From: JALHTV01 sp049510055
GTDB taxonomy: Bacteria; Planctomycetota; Phycisphaerae; SM23-33
Length of the DNA stretch: 47,466 nt
Assembly: GCA_049510055.1 (NCBI GenBank)
Contig: JBEKZI010000007.1
Coordinates: 1-47,466 of the forward strand
Direction of reading: 5' to 3'
The notes under the pieces were generated by a model, which saw nothing but the letters and a program-made list of their open reading frames with translations, searched no databases and was not told the origin of the DNA. Below are positions 25,103 to 31,786 of this stretch, piece by piece (position 1 is the stretch's first letter; the number at the start of each line of letters is the position of its first letter). Both the position numbers and the translations under genes were made by a program.

Positions 25103-25208
25103 GGCGAGTCCTTGTCGGGGAGTGCTTCGACTCCTTCGCTTCGCTCAGTCGCTCAGCACAAGTTCGTGACGGGCTTTAACTCGGACTTCGACTGAATTTA
25201 GCAATCCC

Positions 25209-25229
25209 GTGTGCAGCTTAGCTGCACAC
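25209..25229. repeat. Palindrome GTGTGCAGCT/AGCTGCACAC
   Basis: A 10-base stem with a single central base, immediately followed by CCTACC. It carries the same outer stem (GTGTGCAG/CTGCACAC, then CCTAC) as the hairpin at 21093-21129, so both belong to one dispersed repeat. It lies in the 208-base gap between the GIY-YIG element and the next lipoprotein gene. Confidence 0.6.
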
Positions 25230-25310
25230 CCTACCTGGCTAACTCGCCAATTGACATGGAGTGAATCGGTGTTACCGTAAGCCATTGCGGAAGGGGGCGA
25301 GGCAGGCGAC

Positions 25311-26423
25311 ATGCGCGCGTTGGCTTGTGTCCTCATCGGCCTTGTAGCCGTATCCGGCTGCAACACGGGGCCGTCTTTCGTCGTCCAGCCCGCAGAGGAT
25401 TACAACAAGCTTTTTTATCGCCAAGACGGCTGGACGGGTTCCGACATCGCATTTTCCCTGCCGCTGTCGGACGGGCGGGTCCTGTGGCTGTTCGGGGACA
25501 CGTGGATCGGCAAGATTCGCAATGGGCGCCACACCGACTCGACCATGGTCAACAACACCATCGGGGTTCAACAAGGTCTGGATCCCGCATCGGCCCGCCT
25601 GGCATTCTTCCACGGCTCCAAAGACGGCAAGCCGGCCGCCTTCATCCAGCCGGCTGACGGCGTCGGTGTGTTCTGGTTGACTCATGGCGGGATCCAAACC
25701 GACAAGGGACTTTATCTTTTTATGAGCCGGATCGTGGAGCGCCCCGGCGACACGTCGGTCTGGGGTTTTAGGGCGGTTGGCATCGTCATGGCGAAGATCG
25801 CCAACCCGCTGGACGACCCCAACCGCTGGCGAGTCGAGCAGATCAAGGTGCCCTGGGCACACTACGATTCCGCGGGCAATGAAACAGTCTTCGGAATGCC
25901 GCTGGTGCGAGAGGGCGACGTCGTTTATCTCTACGGACTTCAAATCGATCAGGCGTCCCAGGACCGCTATCTCCTGGTCGGCCGCGCCAACGTCGCTTCG
26001 CTGGAAGACTTCTCGACCTGGGAGTTCTACTCAAAAGGCCGCTGGCAGCGCGACTTTCGCAAGGCCTCGCGTCTGTGCGGCCATATGGGCGCCGAACTGT
26101 CGGTGTCTTACCTGCCGCGGTTCAAGCGATACGTCCTGGTGTACACGGAGAACGGCCTTTCCGAGAAGATAATGATGCGATCCGCGCCGTCTCCCGTCGG
26201 CCCCTGGAGCGCGCCGGTGACCATCTACCGCACGCCTGAGATGCGATGGGACAAGACGTACTTTTGCTACGCGGCCAAAGCGCATCCGGAGCTGTCGCGC
26301 CAGGACGACGAGCTCATCGTGTCATACGTGTGCAACTCCGAGGACTTCTGGAAGGCGGCCACCGACTCGCGCATCTACTTTCCCAAGTTCCTGCGGGTAC
26401 GGTTTACGGCGATTCGGCCGTGA
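25311..26423 (+). CDS. Lipoprotein resembling DUF4185/DUF5005 propeller proteins
   Basis: A 370-residue protein with a lipoprotein signal (LIGLVAVSGC, Cys17). The mature part has the pattern of five-bladed beta-propeller glycoside-hydrolase relatives: DGWTGSDIAFSLPLSDGRVL then WLFGDTWIG, a later TMVNNTIGVQQG, VYLYGLQID and GHMGAELSVSYLP. These match DUF4185/DUF5005-type proteins of unknown substrate; assignment to one or the other is uncertain. The ATG at 25311 lies 8 bases after GGAAGGGGG-type purines. It converges on the HD-domain gene, with the paired hairpins at 26434-26505 between the stops. Confidence 0.75.
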   Translation: MRALACVLIGLVAVSGCNTGPSFVVQPAEDYNKLFYRQDGWTGSDIAFSLPLSDGRVLWLFGDTWIGKIRNGRHTDSTMVNNTIGVQQGLDPASARLAFFHGSKDGKPAAFIQPADGVGVFWLTHGGIQTDKGLYLFMSRIVERPGDTSVWGFRAVGIVMAKIANPLDDPNRWRVEQIKVPWAHYDSAGNETVFGMPLVREGDVVYLYGLQIDQASQDRYLLVGRANVASLEDFSTWEFYSKGRWQRDFRKASRLCGHMGAELSVSYLPRFKRYVLVYTENGLSEKIMMRSAPSPVGPWSAPVTIYRTPEMRWDKTYFCYAAKAHPELSRQDDELIVSYVCNSEDFWKAATDSRIYFPKFLRVRFTAIRP

Positions 26424-26433
26424 GACGGGTGGC

Positions 26434-26505
26434 GTGGCCACGGAGTTTGTGGCCACGTTGAATCACTAGTCCAAGCTAAGCGTGGTTGCACACTCCGCAA
26501 CCACG
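26434..26505. repeat. Inverted pair of hairpin repeats (REP/BIME-like)
   Basis: Hairpin 1 is CGTGGCCAC-GGAGTTT-GTGGCCACG (26434-26458). Hairpin 2 is CGTGGTTGC-ACACTCC-GCAACCACG (26481-26505). Read on the other strand, hairpin 2 has loop GGAGTGT, nearly the loop of hairpin 1, and both stems begin CGTGG. They are therefore two copies in opposite orientation, as in BIME arrays. They lie between convergent genes and could also end transcription from both sides, although no T-run is present. Confidence 0.7.
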
Positions 26506-26517
26506 GCACCGGCTGGA

Positions 26518-26985
26518 TTACAGGGCAATGCCCAGTTCGCGCATGGCCGCCCGGAGGCGGTCGGTGGGCGGTTTGCGGGAGCGGACGGCGGGGTTGTAGA
26601 GGTAGTGCTGCATCAGGTCGGCGTCTTTGAGCACCTCGTCCAGCGGCTGGTGGACGGCGAGCTTTTCGTCATGCCGGAGGATCGCGTCGCAGATTTGTTG
26701 CACCTGCGCCGGCGTGAAGGCCGGGATGGCCGCCAGCATTCCCCGGGCCAGGTCGCTGCTGCGGCGGGTGTGGTCGGTCATGTCGCCGGTCTGGTAGGCC
26801 GAGATGTCGTGCAGCATCCCGGCCGCAGCCGCCAGTTGGGCGTCCAGGCCGCGACGCAGGGCCAGCAGGGCGCACAGCCCGGCTACGCCGTACAGGTGCA
26901 CGAAGCCGTTGCGCCGCGTCGCGGCGTCGGCCTGGCGGTCCAGGACGGCGTCAATGGCCGCTCGAAGTTGCTCCAGGGCGTCCAT
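26518..26985 (-). CDS. HD-domain protein (putative metal-dependent phosphohydrolase)
   Basis: A 155-residue single HD domain. Metal-binding residues are visible in order: His30 in GFVHLYGV, His59-Asp60 in GMLHDISAYQ, His105 in AILRHDEK and Asp121 or Asp123 in LKDADLMQHY. Such small HD proteins hydrolyse phosphate esters, nucleotides among them, but this sequence does not indicate which. It is not adjacent to genes of a known pathway. The ATG at 26985 is followed upstream by a repeat-rich spacer (26994-27081). Confidence 0.78.
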   Translation of the reverse strand: MDALEQLRAAIDAVLDRQADAATRRNGFVHLYGVAGLCALLALRRGLDAQLAAAAGMLHDISAYQTGDMTDHTRRSSDLARGMLAAIPAFTPAQVQQICDAILRHDEKLAVHQPLDEVLKDADLMQHYLYNPAVRSRKPPTDRLRAAMRELGIAL

Positions 26986-26993
26986 GTTTTGGA

Positions 26994-27050
26994 AGGTCGT
27001 AGGTCGAAGGTCGTAGTGCGTAGGTCGAAGATCGAAGGTCGTAAGATTGA
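26994..27050. repeat. GGTCGAAG/GGTCGTAG short tandem repeat
   Basis: The spacer upstream of the HD gene repeats words of the form AGGTCGTAGGTCGAAGGTCG with small changes: GGTCGTAGGTCGAAGGTCGT, then GTAGGTCGAAGATCGAAGGT. The arrangement is imperfect and not evenly spaced. It is not a CRISPR-like array. Confidence 0.6.
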
Positions 27051-27057
27051 TGCGCAG

Positions 27058-27081
27058 GGGGCCTGCCGGCTGGCAGGCCCC
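27058..27081. repeat. GGGGCCTGCC/GGCAGGCCCC hairpin
   Basis: A 10-base perfect stem with a four-base loop (GGCT), 72 bases after the stop of the downstream lipoprotein gene in its reading direction. There is no T-run on either side, so it is better called a palindromic repeat than a terminator. Confidence 0.55.
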
Positions 27082-27153
27082 ACCGCGCTAAAAATTATAG
27101 GATAGGGGGAAAAAGCGTTCCGCGGGCGGCCGACGGAATCACTTTACCCACAC

Positions 27154-27591
27154 TCAACGATGTTCCTCGTGGCCGCCTTCCGGCCCACCTCTGGGGCCTG
27201 GGGATTCTCTGCGTTCCGGGGCCTGTTCGTGATGCTCGCCGCCTTCCCAATGTCCCGGCGTGTAGTGGTAGCGGTTTTCGTGCCTCTCGTATCGCGGGGC
27301 AACCCAGACGGCGCCGTGATGCGGCGGGACGCTCCAGCGGCCACGATTCCAGACGTACCGATGGTTGTCCCAGTGCCAGTAACCGTCTATCCAAATGCAG
27401 TCGGCCGACGGGCACGGCGGCCGGTACTCCACGATGAGCGGCGGCGGAGGCTCGTCGACGATGACGTAGCCCCCTTCCGGCTCCACGTACTCCGTCTCGT
27501 GGACGACGACCCTTTCCTTATGATGGCAGCCCACCAGCGTCACCAAGGCGACGCCGATCAAGCCCACGAGCATGACTCGCAACACCTTCAT
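27154..27591 (-). CDS. Lipoprotein with YxWxxGxW-type aromatic repeats
   Basis: A 145-residue protein with signal and lipobox (ALVTLVGC, Cys22). The mature part is Pro- and acidic-rich, then has an aromatic repeat region: IWIDGYWHWDNHRYVWNRGRW, AVWVAPRYERHENRYHYTPGHW. The pattern of YWxW and GxW units is that of the YXWGXW-repeat family seen in many Gram-negative envelope proteins; its function is not known to me. The end is rich in Glu, His, Gly and Pro. The ATG at 27591 has AGGAGAACC-type purines about 7 bases upstream. Confidence 0.78.
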   Translation of the reverse strand: MKVLRVMLVGLIGVALVTLVGCHHKERVVVHETEYVEPEGGYVIVDEPPPPLIVEYRPPCPSADCIWIDGYWHWDNHRYVWNRGRWSVPPHHGAVWVAPRYERHENRYHYTPGHWEGGEHHEQAPERRESPGPRGGPEGGHEEHR

Positions 27592-27828
27592 GGCAGGTTC
27601 TCCTTTGGCAAAGCGAAAGCGATAAGGAACGTTTTCAATATCCTAGGATCGCCGGGGTGTTTTCTCAACAGTGCCGGATCAAAAACCTCGGCGGACAACC
27701 CCCCTTGGCACGGCCGAGGGCGGCGGCGCCACAGGCCAAGGCCGGTTTTGAAACCGCTCCTAAAATGAAGCGGCGATCTCGATTCTCTCAGGATCGCCGC
27801 CCGGCAAGACCGCAGGGGGCTTTGCCTG

Positions 27829-28689
27829 CTAGGTCTTGCGTCTCCGGAGCAGAGTCGTCAGTCCGCCCAGGGCCAGCAGGACCATCGTGGACGGTTCGGG
27901 CGCCGGCCCGAACACCACGACGTCATCCCACGTTTGGCCGATTTTCAATTCGTCGAATTGGAACACGTCATTTTGATCCAGGCTGGCGGTCCTGAGGCCC
28001 ACGCGGCTGAGAGTTTTGAGCTTGGAATCATAGAGGCTGGTCACGACGTCGGGGACGGTGGACAATGACCCGTCCGGATAGACCCACAGGGCGATTCGGT
28101 TGTAGGTCTTGCTGTTGCCGTCCTTGTAAATGTGGGCGACCACGAAGTAGGTGGTATTCAGGACGGCGGCCACGGGGTCCCGCTGGATGTTTTTACCGGT
28201 GCCGAAGCTGGCGGCGAAGTCGCTGCCGCCGCTGATGACCGATCCGACCGTCGGGGACTTGGTGCTGTTGTAGGCGCCGTCGTCCAGCCAGAATCTGACT
28301 TCATCCTTCTTGTCCAGGGTGCCGCCCTTCCAGCGGAAAAGAAAGCTGACGTACACGTCGCTGCTTTGACTGGCGAATGGACGATAGAGGTCGTTGCTGC
28401 TGTTATACCCGGTTGACGAGACCGCGAAGCTGCCGCCGTTGACGCCGAAACCGGGGGCCCAGTGGTAAACCAAGGGCGTGGCGGGGGTCACCACGTTGAC
28501 GTATTTGTTGGACATCCACTTGGCGGTCGCCCAGCCGGTGCCGGTGGTCACGGTTTGGTCCAGCCGGGCGGGCACGGTGCCGGAGGTGGTAAAGGAGTCA
28601 CTGCAAATCAGCGCCCCTCGCACCGGAGCCCCGCCAAGCAGCAGGGCAATCATCGCCATCCCCCATGTGATCTTCAGTTTGATATACAT
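27829..28689 (-). CDS. PEP-CTERM sorted surface protein of unknown fold
   Basis: A 286-residue exported protein. The signal peptide is at 1-25 (ALLLGGAPVRGA). The tail is PAPEPSTMVLLALGGLTTLLRRRKT: PEP motif, hydrophobic segment and arginine cluster, the sorting signal removed by an exosortase/EpsH-type enzyme. The middle is beta-rich, with a LamG/concanavalin-like pattern (SDVYVSFLFRWKGG and YFVVAHIYKDG). A carbohydrate-binding surface role is plausible but not shown. The matching exosortase gene is not in this window. The ATG at 28689 has GGAAGGGAC about 4 bases upstream. Confidence 0.85.
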   Translation of the reverse strand: MYIKLKITWGMAMIALLLGGAPVRGALICSDSFTTSGTVPARLDQTVTTGTGWATAKWMSNKYVNVVTPATPLVYHWAPGFGVNGGSFAVSSTGYNSSNDLYRPFASQSSDVYVSFLFRWKGGTLDKKDEVRFWLDDGAYNSTKSPTVGSVISGGSDFAASFGTGKNIQRDPVAAVLNTTYFVVAHIYKDGNSKTYNRIALWVYPDGSLSTVPDVVTSLYDSKLKTLSRVGLRTASLDQNDVFQFDELKIGQTWDDVVVFGPAPEPSTMVLLALGGLTTLLRRRKT

Positions 28690-28785
28690 ACGTCCCTTCC
28701 TTTTTGCCTCATCCTGCCGGCATGCTGCGATCTCCTTATTGGCTCCTTGTGGTGAGTTGTTGGCTCAAAACAACCTATTCGTTCT

Positions 28786-29026
28786 ATGCTAGGCACGCTG
28801 TTTGCTGATTCCAAATTTGGCCGAGATCTTTTCTGTTTCTATTTAGGCCGATGGCGACGCCTCGCAATAAAGCGGGCGGGCCTCTTGTTGAAGGCCCGCC
28901 CGCTATTCACTTGAACGCCCGCTTTCAGGCAACTGCCTCGATAGCTAACTGCATTTATGAGTCTCTAATTGAATTGCGATATGGTCGAAAAATGCTAGGC
29001 GCGCTGTTTTCCGAATCCAAATTTTT
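28786..29026 (+). repeat. 35-base imperfect direct repeat, copies at 28786 and 28992
   Basis: Both copies begin ATGCTAGGC, continue with [A/G]CGCTGTTT and end CCAAATTT; about 29 of 35 positions agree. The first copy contains AGGCACG-CTGT-TTGCT, which resembles the sigma-54 -24/-12 consensus (TGGCACG-N4-TTGCT) but differs at the first base. It would point toward the hemerythrin operon. The second copy is weaker. A regulatory role is inference. Confidence 0.5.
28871..28904. terminator. Strong hairpin in the divergent spacer
   Basis: Perfect 13-base stem AGCGGGCGGGCCT/AGGCCCGCCCGCT with an eight-base loop. On the minus strand it is followed by TTTATTGCG, which gives a partial T-run. It sits between two divergent genes, where a terminator is unexpected, so either a small transcript ends here or it is an orphan repeat. 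Confidence 0.45.
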
Positions 29027-29184
29027 TGTGTTTTCAAAAATAATAAGCCGTGGCCGACCGGCCGGAGGCAATGCCACTTGGGTGATAGGTGAGTCGAAGG
29101 GGCCTAGAATTTCTCAGTAGATACGCTAAGACAGCGGTCGGCTACGCGCCCGGCCGGGCCATCGGCAGGAAAGGAGAATGTCCT

Positions 29185-29916
29185 ATGTCCGAAACACCTC
29201 AGATCAGTCGCAGGAAGTTCATCACATCCTCCGCCGCGGCGGCCGGAGGAATTCTGCTGTCCGGTCGCATGCTGGCGGCCCGGTCGCCAAAATCGGAACC
29301 GGAAACGTCGCCCGCCGAAGGCCAGCCCACCCAGGACATCCTGCCGGTGGAAGACCTCATGCGGGAACACGGCGTGCTGCGGCGCGTGCTGCTGATCTAT
29401 GACGAATCCGCCCGCCGCCTGGAGGCCCACGAAGACCTGCCTCCGGAAACCGTCAAGGACGCCGCGGAAATCATCCACGCGTTCATCGAGGACTACCACG
29501 AGAAGCTGGAGGAGAATTACCTGTTCCCGCGTTTCCGCAAGGCCGATCGGCTCGTGGACCTGGTGGACGTCCTGCTGGAGCAGCACAAGGCCGGCCGCCG
29601 CCTCACCGAGGAAACGAGAAAGCTGTCGCGCCCGCAATCGCTCAAAAAGGACGAGGACCGCGACCGCCTGGCCGGCGTGCTGCGGCGATTCATCCGCATG
29701 TACGGCCCGCACGCCGCCCGCGAGGACACCGTGCTGTTCCCCGCCGTGCACGAAATCACGACCGCCACGGAATACGACAAGCTGGGCGACGTGTTCGAGG
29801 ACAAAGAGCGCGAGCTGTTCGGCGACCGCGGCTTTGAAAAGATGGTGGACCGCGTGGCTGACATTGAAAAGTCGTTGGGCATCTACGACCTGGCGCAATT
29901 CACGCCCAAGGATTGA
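29185..29916 (+). CDS. Tat-exported hemerythrin-domain protein
   Basis: A 243-residue protein. The ATG at 29185 is chosen because AAAGGAG lies about 7 bases upstream and because a twin-arginine signal follows (SRRKFITSSAAAAGGILLS). Residues ~52-195 form a hemerythrin-type four-helix bundle: His62 in LMREHGV, His105 and Glu109 in EDYHEKLEENYLFP, His134 in LLEQHK, His176 and Glu180 in YGPHAAREDTVLFP. The set fits a di-iron site. Cofactor assembly in the cytoplasm before export is the usual reason for Tat; this is inference. It is followed after 4 bases by the DoxX gene. Confidence 0.88.
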   Translation: MSETPQISRRKFITSSAAAAGGILLSGRMLAARSPKSEPETSPAEGQPTQDILPVEDLMREHGVLRRVLLIYDESARRLEAHEDLPPETVKDAAEIIHAFIEDYHEKLEENYLFPRFRKADRLVDLVDVLLEQHKAGRRLTEETRKLSRPQSLKKDEDRDRLAGVLRRFIRMYGPHAAREDTVLFPAVHEITTATEYDKLGDVFEDKERELFGDRGFEKMVDRVADIEKSLGIYDLAQFTPKD

Positions 29917-29920
29917 CCCT

Positions 29921-30403
29921 ATGGGAATCGTCATGCGCAGAGTGCTGGTGACCCACGCCCCGGCGGCGACGCTTCTGGTCCGTCTTCTGGTGGGCGGAGT
30001 GTATCTCTCCGAAGGCCTCCAGAAGTTTCTCTTCACCAACGAACTTGGCGCGGGGCGGTTTGCGCGGATCGGCATCCCGGCGCCGGAAGTCATGGGGCCG
30101 TTCGTGGGAGCGGTCGAGGTTATCGGCGGTCTGTTGCTGTTGCTGGGTTTGCTGACACGCCCCGCCGCGGCGATCCTATGGATCGTCATCTCGGTGGCCA
30201 TCCTCTCCACCAAGGTCCCCCTCCTCTTGGGGCACGGGTACTGGCTGTTTTCCGTGGCGAACCTTCCCCGCTACGGGTTCTGGAGCATGGTCCACGAGGC
30301 GCGGACGGATTTTTGCTTGTGGCTGGGGTGCCTGTTTTTATTCATCGTCGGCGCCGGCAGAGTTTCGCTTGATGCAGCGTGGAATGGAAGGAAAATGCCA
30401 TAA
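29921..30403 (+). CDS. DoxX-family membrane protein
   Basis: A 160-residue protein with four membrane segments and the DoxX pattern: LLVRLLVGGVYLSEGLQKFL near the start, RIGIPAPEVMGPFVGAVEVIGG, then a TRPAAAILWIVI helix and a HGYWLFS loop. DoxX proteins are small inner-membrane partners of redox or oxidative-stress systems. It begins 4 bases after the hemerythrin stop and ends so that its stop TAA is directly followed by the chrA ATG at 30404, so all three genes are likely one transcript. An ATG at 29933 is an alternative start. Confidence 0.82.
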   Translation: MGIVMRRVLVTHAPAATLLVRLLVGGVYLSEGLQKFLFTNELGAGRFARIGIPAPEVMGPFVGAVEVIGGLLLLLGLLTRPAAAILWIVISVAILSTKVPLLLGHGYWLFSVANLPRYGFWSMVHEARTDFCLWLGCLFLFIVGAGRVSLDAAWNGRKMP

Positions 30404-31663
30404 ATGGCGCCCCTTCCGCCCCACGCCCAGATTGATCCGCCTTGCCCTGCGGCGCCGGAGGGGCAAAAGCCGGCTCCATTTTCTCATCGGCTGCTGGAGA
30501 TCGCCGCAGCCTTCTTGAAGCTGGGGCTGACCTCCTTCGGCGGGCCGATCGCGCACCTGGGCTACTTGCAAGCAGAGTTCGTCGCCAAGCGCCGCTGGCT
30601 CGACGACGGCGCGTACGCCGACCTGGTGGCCCTGTGCCAGTTCCTGCCCGGACCGGCCAGCAGCCAAGTGGTCTTCGCCCTGGGCTTGCAACGCGCCGGA
30701 CTGCTGGGAGGCTTTGTCGCGTCGCTGGGCTTCACGCTGCCCTCGGCCGTGCTGATGATCGCCTTCGGCTACGGCGTGGTCGCCCTGGTCGGCCTGGAGA
30801 GCGCCGGCTGGCTTCACGGCTTGAAGTTGGCGGCCGTGGCGGTCGTCGCCCAGGCCGTCTGGAGCATGGGGAAGAACCTCTGCCCCGACCGCACCCGCAT
30901 TTCCATGTGCCTGCTCGCCGCCGCGGTGCTGCTGGCCTTTCCCGGCGCCGTCGCCCAAATCGCGGTGATCGCGGCCGGCGCGCTCGTCGGCTGGGGACTC
31001 TACCGCAAAACGGTCCCGCGCGTCGCCGCGGCGGTCCAGGTCAGCCTCCGCCGCCACATCCCCGCCGCGGCGGCGCTGGCGACGTTCTTTGCGCTGCTGG
31101 TCGCCCTGCCGTTGCTGGACTCCTGGTCCGGCCGCAAACCGGTCGCCATGTTCGACAGCTTTTACCGCGCCGGTTCGCTGGTGTTCGGGGGCGGGCACGT
31201 GGTCCTGCCTCTGCTGCGGGCCGAGGTGGTGCCCCGTGGCTGGGTGAACGACAATCAATTCCTGGCCGGTTATGGCGCCGCCCAGGCCTTGCCCGGCCCC
31301 CTGTTCACGTTCGCCGGCTACCTCGGGACGGTCATGACGGCCGGGCCGTATGCCTGGCTGGGCGGGCTGTGGTGCGTGCTGGCAATTTTCCTGCCGGCCT
31401 GGCTGCTCATCGGCGGGGCGATGCCGTTCTGGGGCTGGCTGCGTTCGACGGCTTGGGCCCAGGCGGCGCTGCGGGGCGCCAACGCCGCGGTCGTGGGGGT
31501 GCTGCTGGCGGCGCTGTACAATCCCGTGTTCACCAGCAGCGTCCGGAACACCCGCGACGTGGCCGCCGCCCTGCTGGCGTTCGGCCTGCTGACGGCCCTG
31601 CGGGCGCCGCCCTGGGTCGTCGTGATCCTGATGGCCGCGGCCGGGCAGTGGGTCCTGACGTAG
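30404..31663 (+). CDS. chrA: Chromate transporter family protein, two-domain
   Basis: The 419-residue ChrA-type protein has two CHR halves. The first has LTSFGGPIAHLGYL and a FLPGPASSQV loop, the second has VFGGGHVVLPLL and ALPGPLFTFAGYLG. At least ten hydrophobic segments are visible. ChrA proteins export chromate; other members are thought to move other oxyanions, so the substrate here is not certain. It starts directly after the DoxX stop codon without a gap. A hairpin beginning 35 bases after its stop (31698-31724) is a probable terminator. Confidence 0.9.
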   Translation: MAPLPPHAQIDPPCPAAPEGQKPAPFSHRLLEIAAAFLKLGLTSFGGPIAHLGYLQAEFVAKRRWLDDGAYADLVALCQFLPGPASSQVVFALGLQRAGLLGGFVASLGFTLPSAVLMIAFGYGVVALVGLESAGWLHGLKLAAVAVVAQAVWSMGKNLCPDRTRISMCLLAAAVLLAFPGAVAQIAVIAAGALVGWGLYRKTVPRVAAAVQVSLRRHIPAAAALATFFALLVALPLLDSWSGRKPVAMFDSFYRAGSLVFGGGHVVLPLLRAEVVPRGWVNDNQFLAGYGAAQALPGPLFTFAGYLGTVMTAGPYAWLGGLWCVLAIFLPAWLLIGGAMPFWGWLRSTAWAQAALRGANAAVVGVLLAALYNPVFTSSVRNTRDVAAALLAFGLLTALRAPPWVVVILMAAAGQWVLT

Positions 31664-31687
31664 CCCGCACCGGCCGGGGCCGCGGCG

Positions 31688-31737
31688 CAAAAAAACAGGG
31701 CGGCCGCTTCCACAGCAGCCGCCCATACAACCGTTTT
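31688..31737. terminator. Bidirectional intrinsic terminator
   Basis: Stem GGGCGGC/GCCGCCC (31698-31704 with 31718-31724). On the minus strand it is followed by a run of seven T (plus-strand A at 31689-31695), and on the plus strand by TTTTT at 31733-31737. It lies between the convergent chrA and PEP-CTERM/SUMF1 genes. Confidence 0.65.
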
Positions 31738-31786
31738 TACCGCGCCCGCCTCGAGGCGAGCGGTTACGTATTCACCACGCGAAGGA

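Larger units (their letters stand above)
24676..25169. mobile_element. GIY-YIG element inserted at the tRNA-Asn 3' end
   Basis: A 29-base identical direct repeat (24676-24704 and 25105-25133) consists of the tRNA-Asn 3' end plus TGCTTCGACTC. The similarity continues imperfectly into CGCTCAGCACAAGTTCGTGA (24713-24732 and 25150-25169). The 3' end at 25105-25122 is a second copy of the tRNA end. Between the copies lie a branched inverted repeat (see separate entry) and a small GIY-YIG nuclease gene. This is the layout expected of a small element that copied the tRNA end when it entered. Movement by the nuclease is inferred and not shown. Confidence 0.65.
28690..29184. other. 495-base divergent spacer with repeated motif and hairpin
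   Basis: Divergent spacer between the PEP-CTERM gene and the hemerythrin gene. It holds a 35-base imperfect direct repeat (28786-28820 and 28992-29026, both starting ATGCTAGGC and ending CCAAATTT) on either side of a perfect 13-base stem (28871-28904). No protein-coding region is credible here; the open frame at 28851-29120 spans the hairpin. Confidence 0.6.

Noticed and set aside
26994..27081. Possible CRISPR array
   Set aside because: Repeats are short, unequal and without spacers; no cas gene nearby.
28851..29120. 89-residue plus-strand open frame in the divergent spacer
   Set aside because: It spans the perfect hairpin and one motif copy, has no ribosome site and reads as unrelated sequence.
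30338..31726. Long minus-strand frame opposite chrA
   Set aside because: Antisense GC-skew artefact; the plus-strand reading has clear ChrA motifs.
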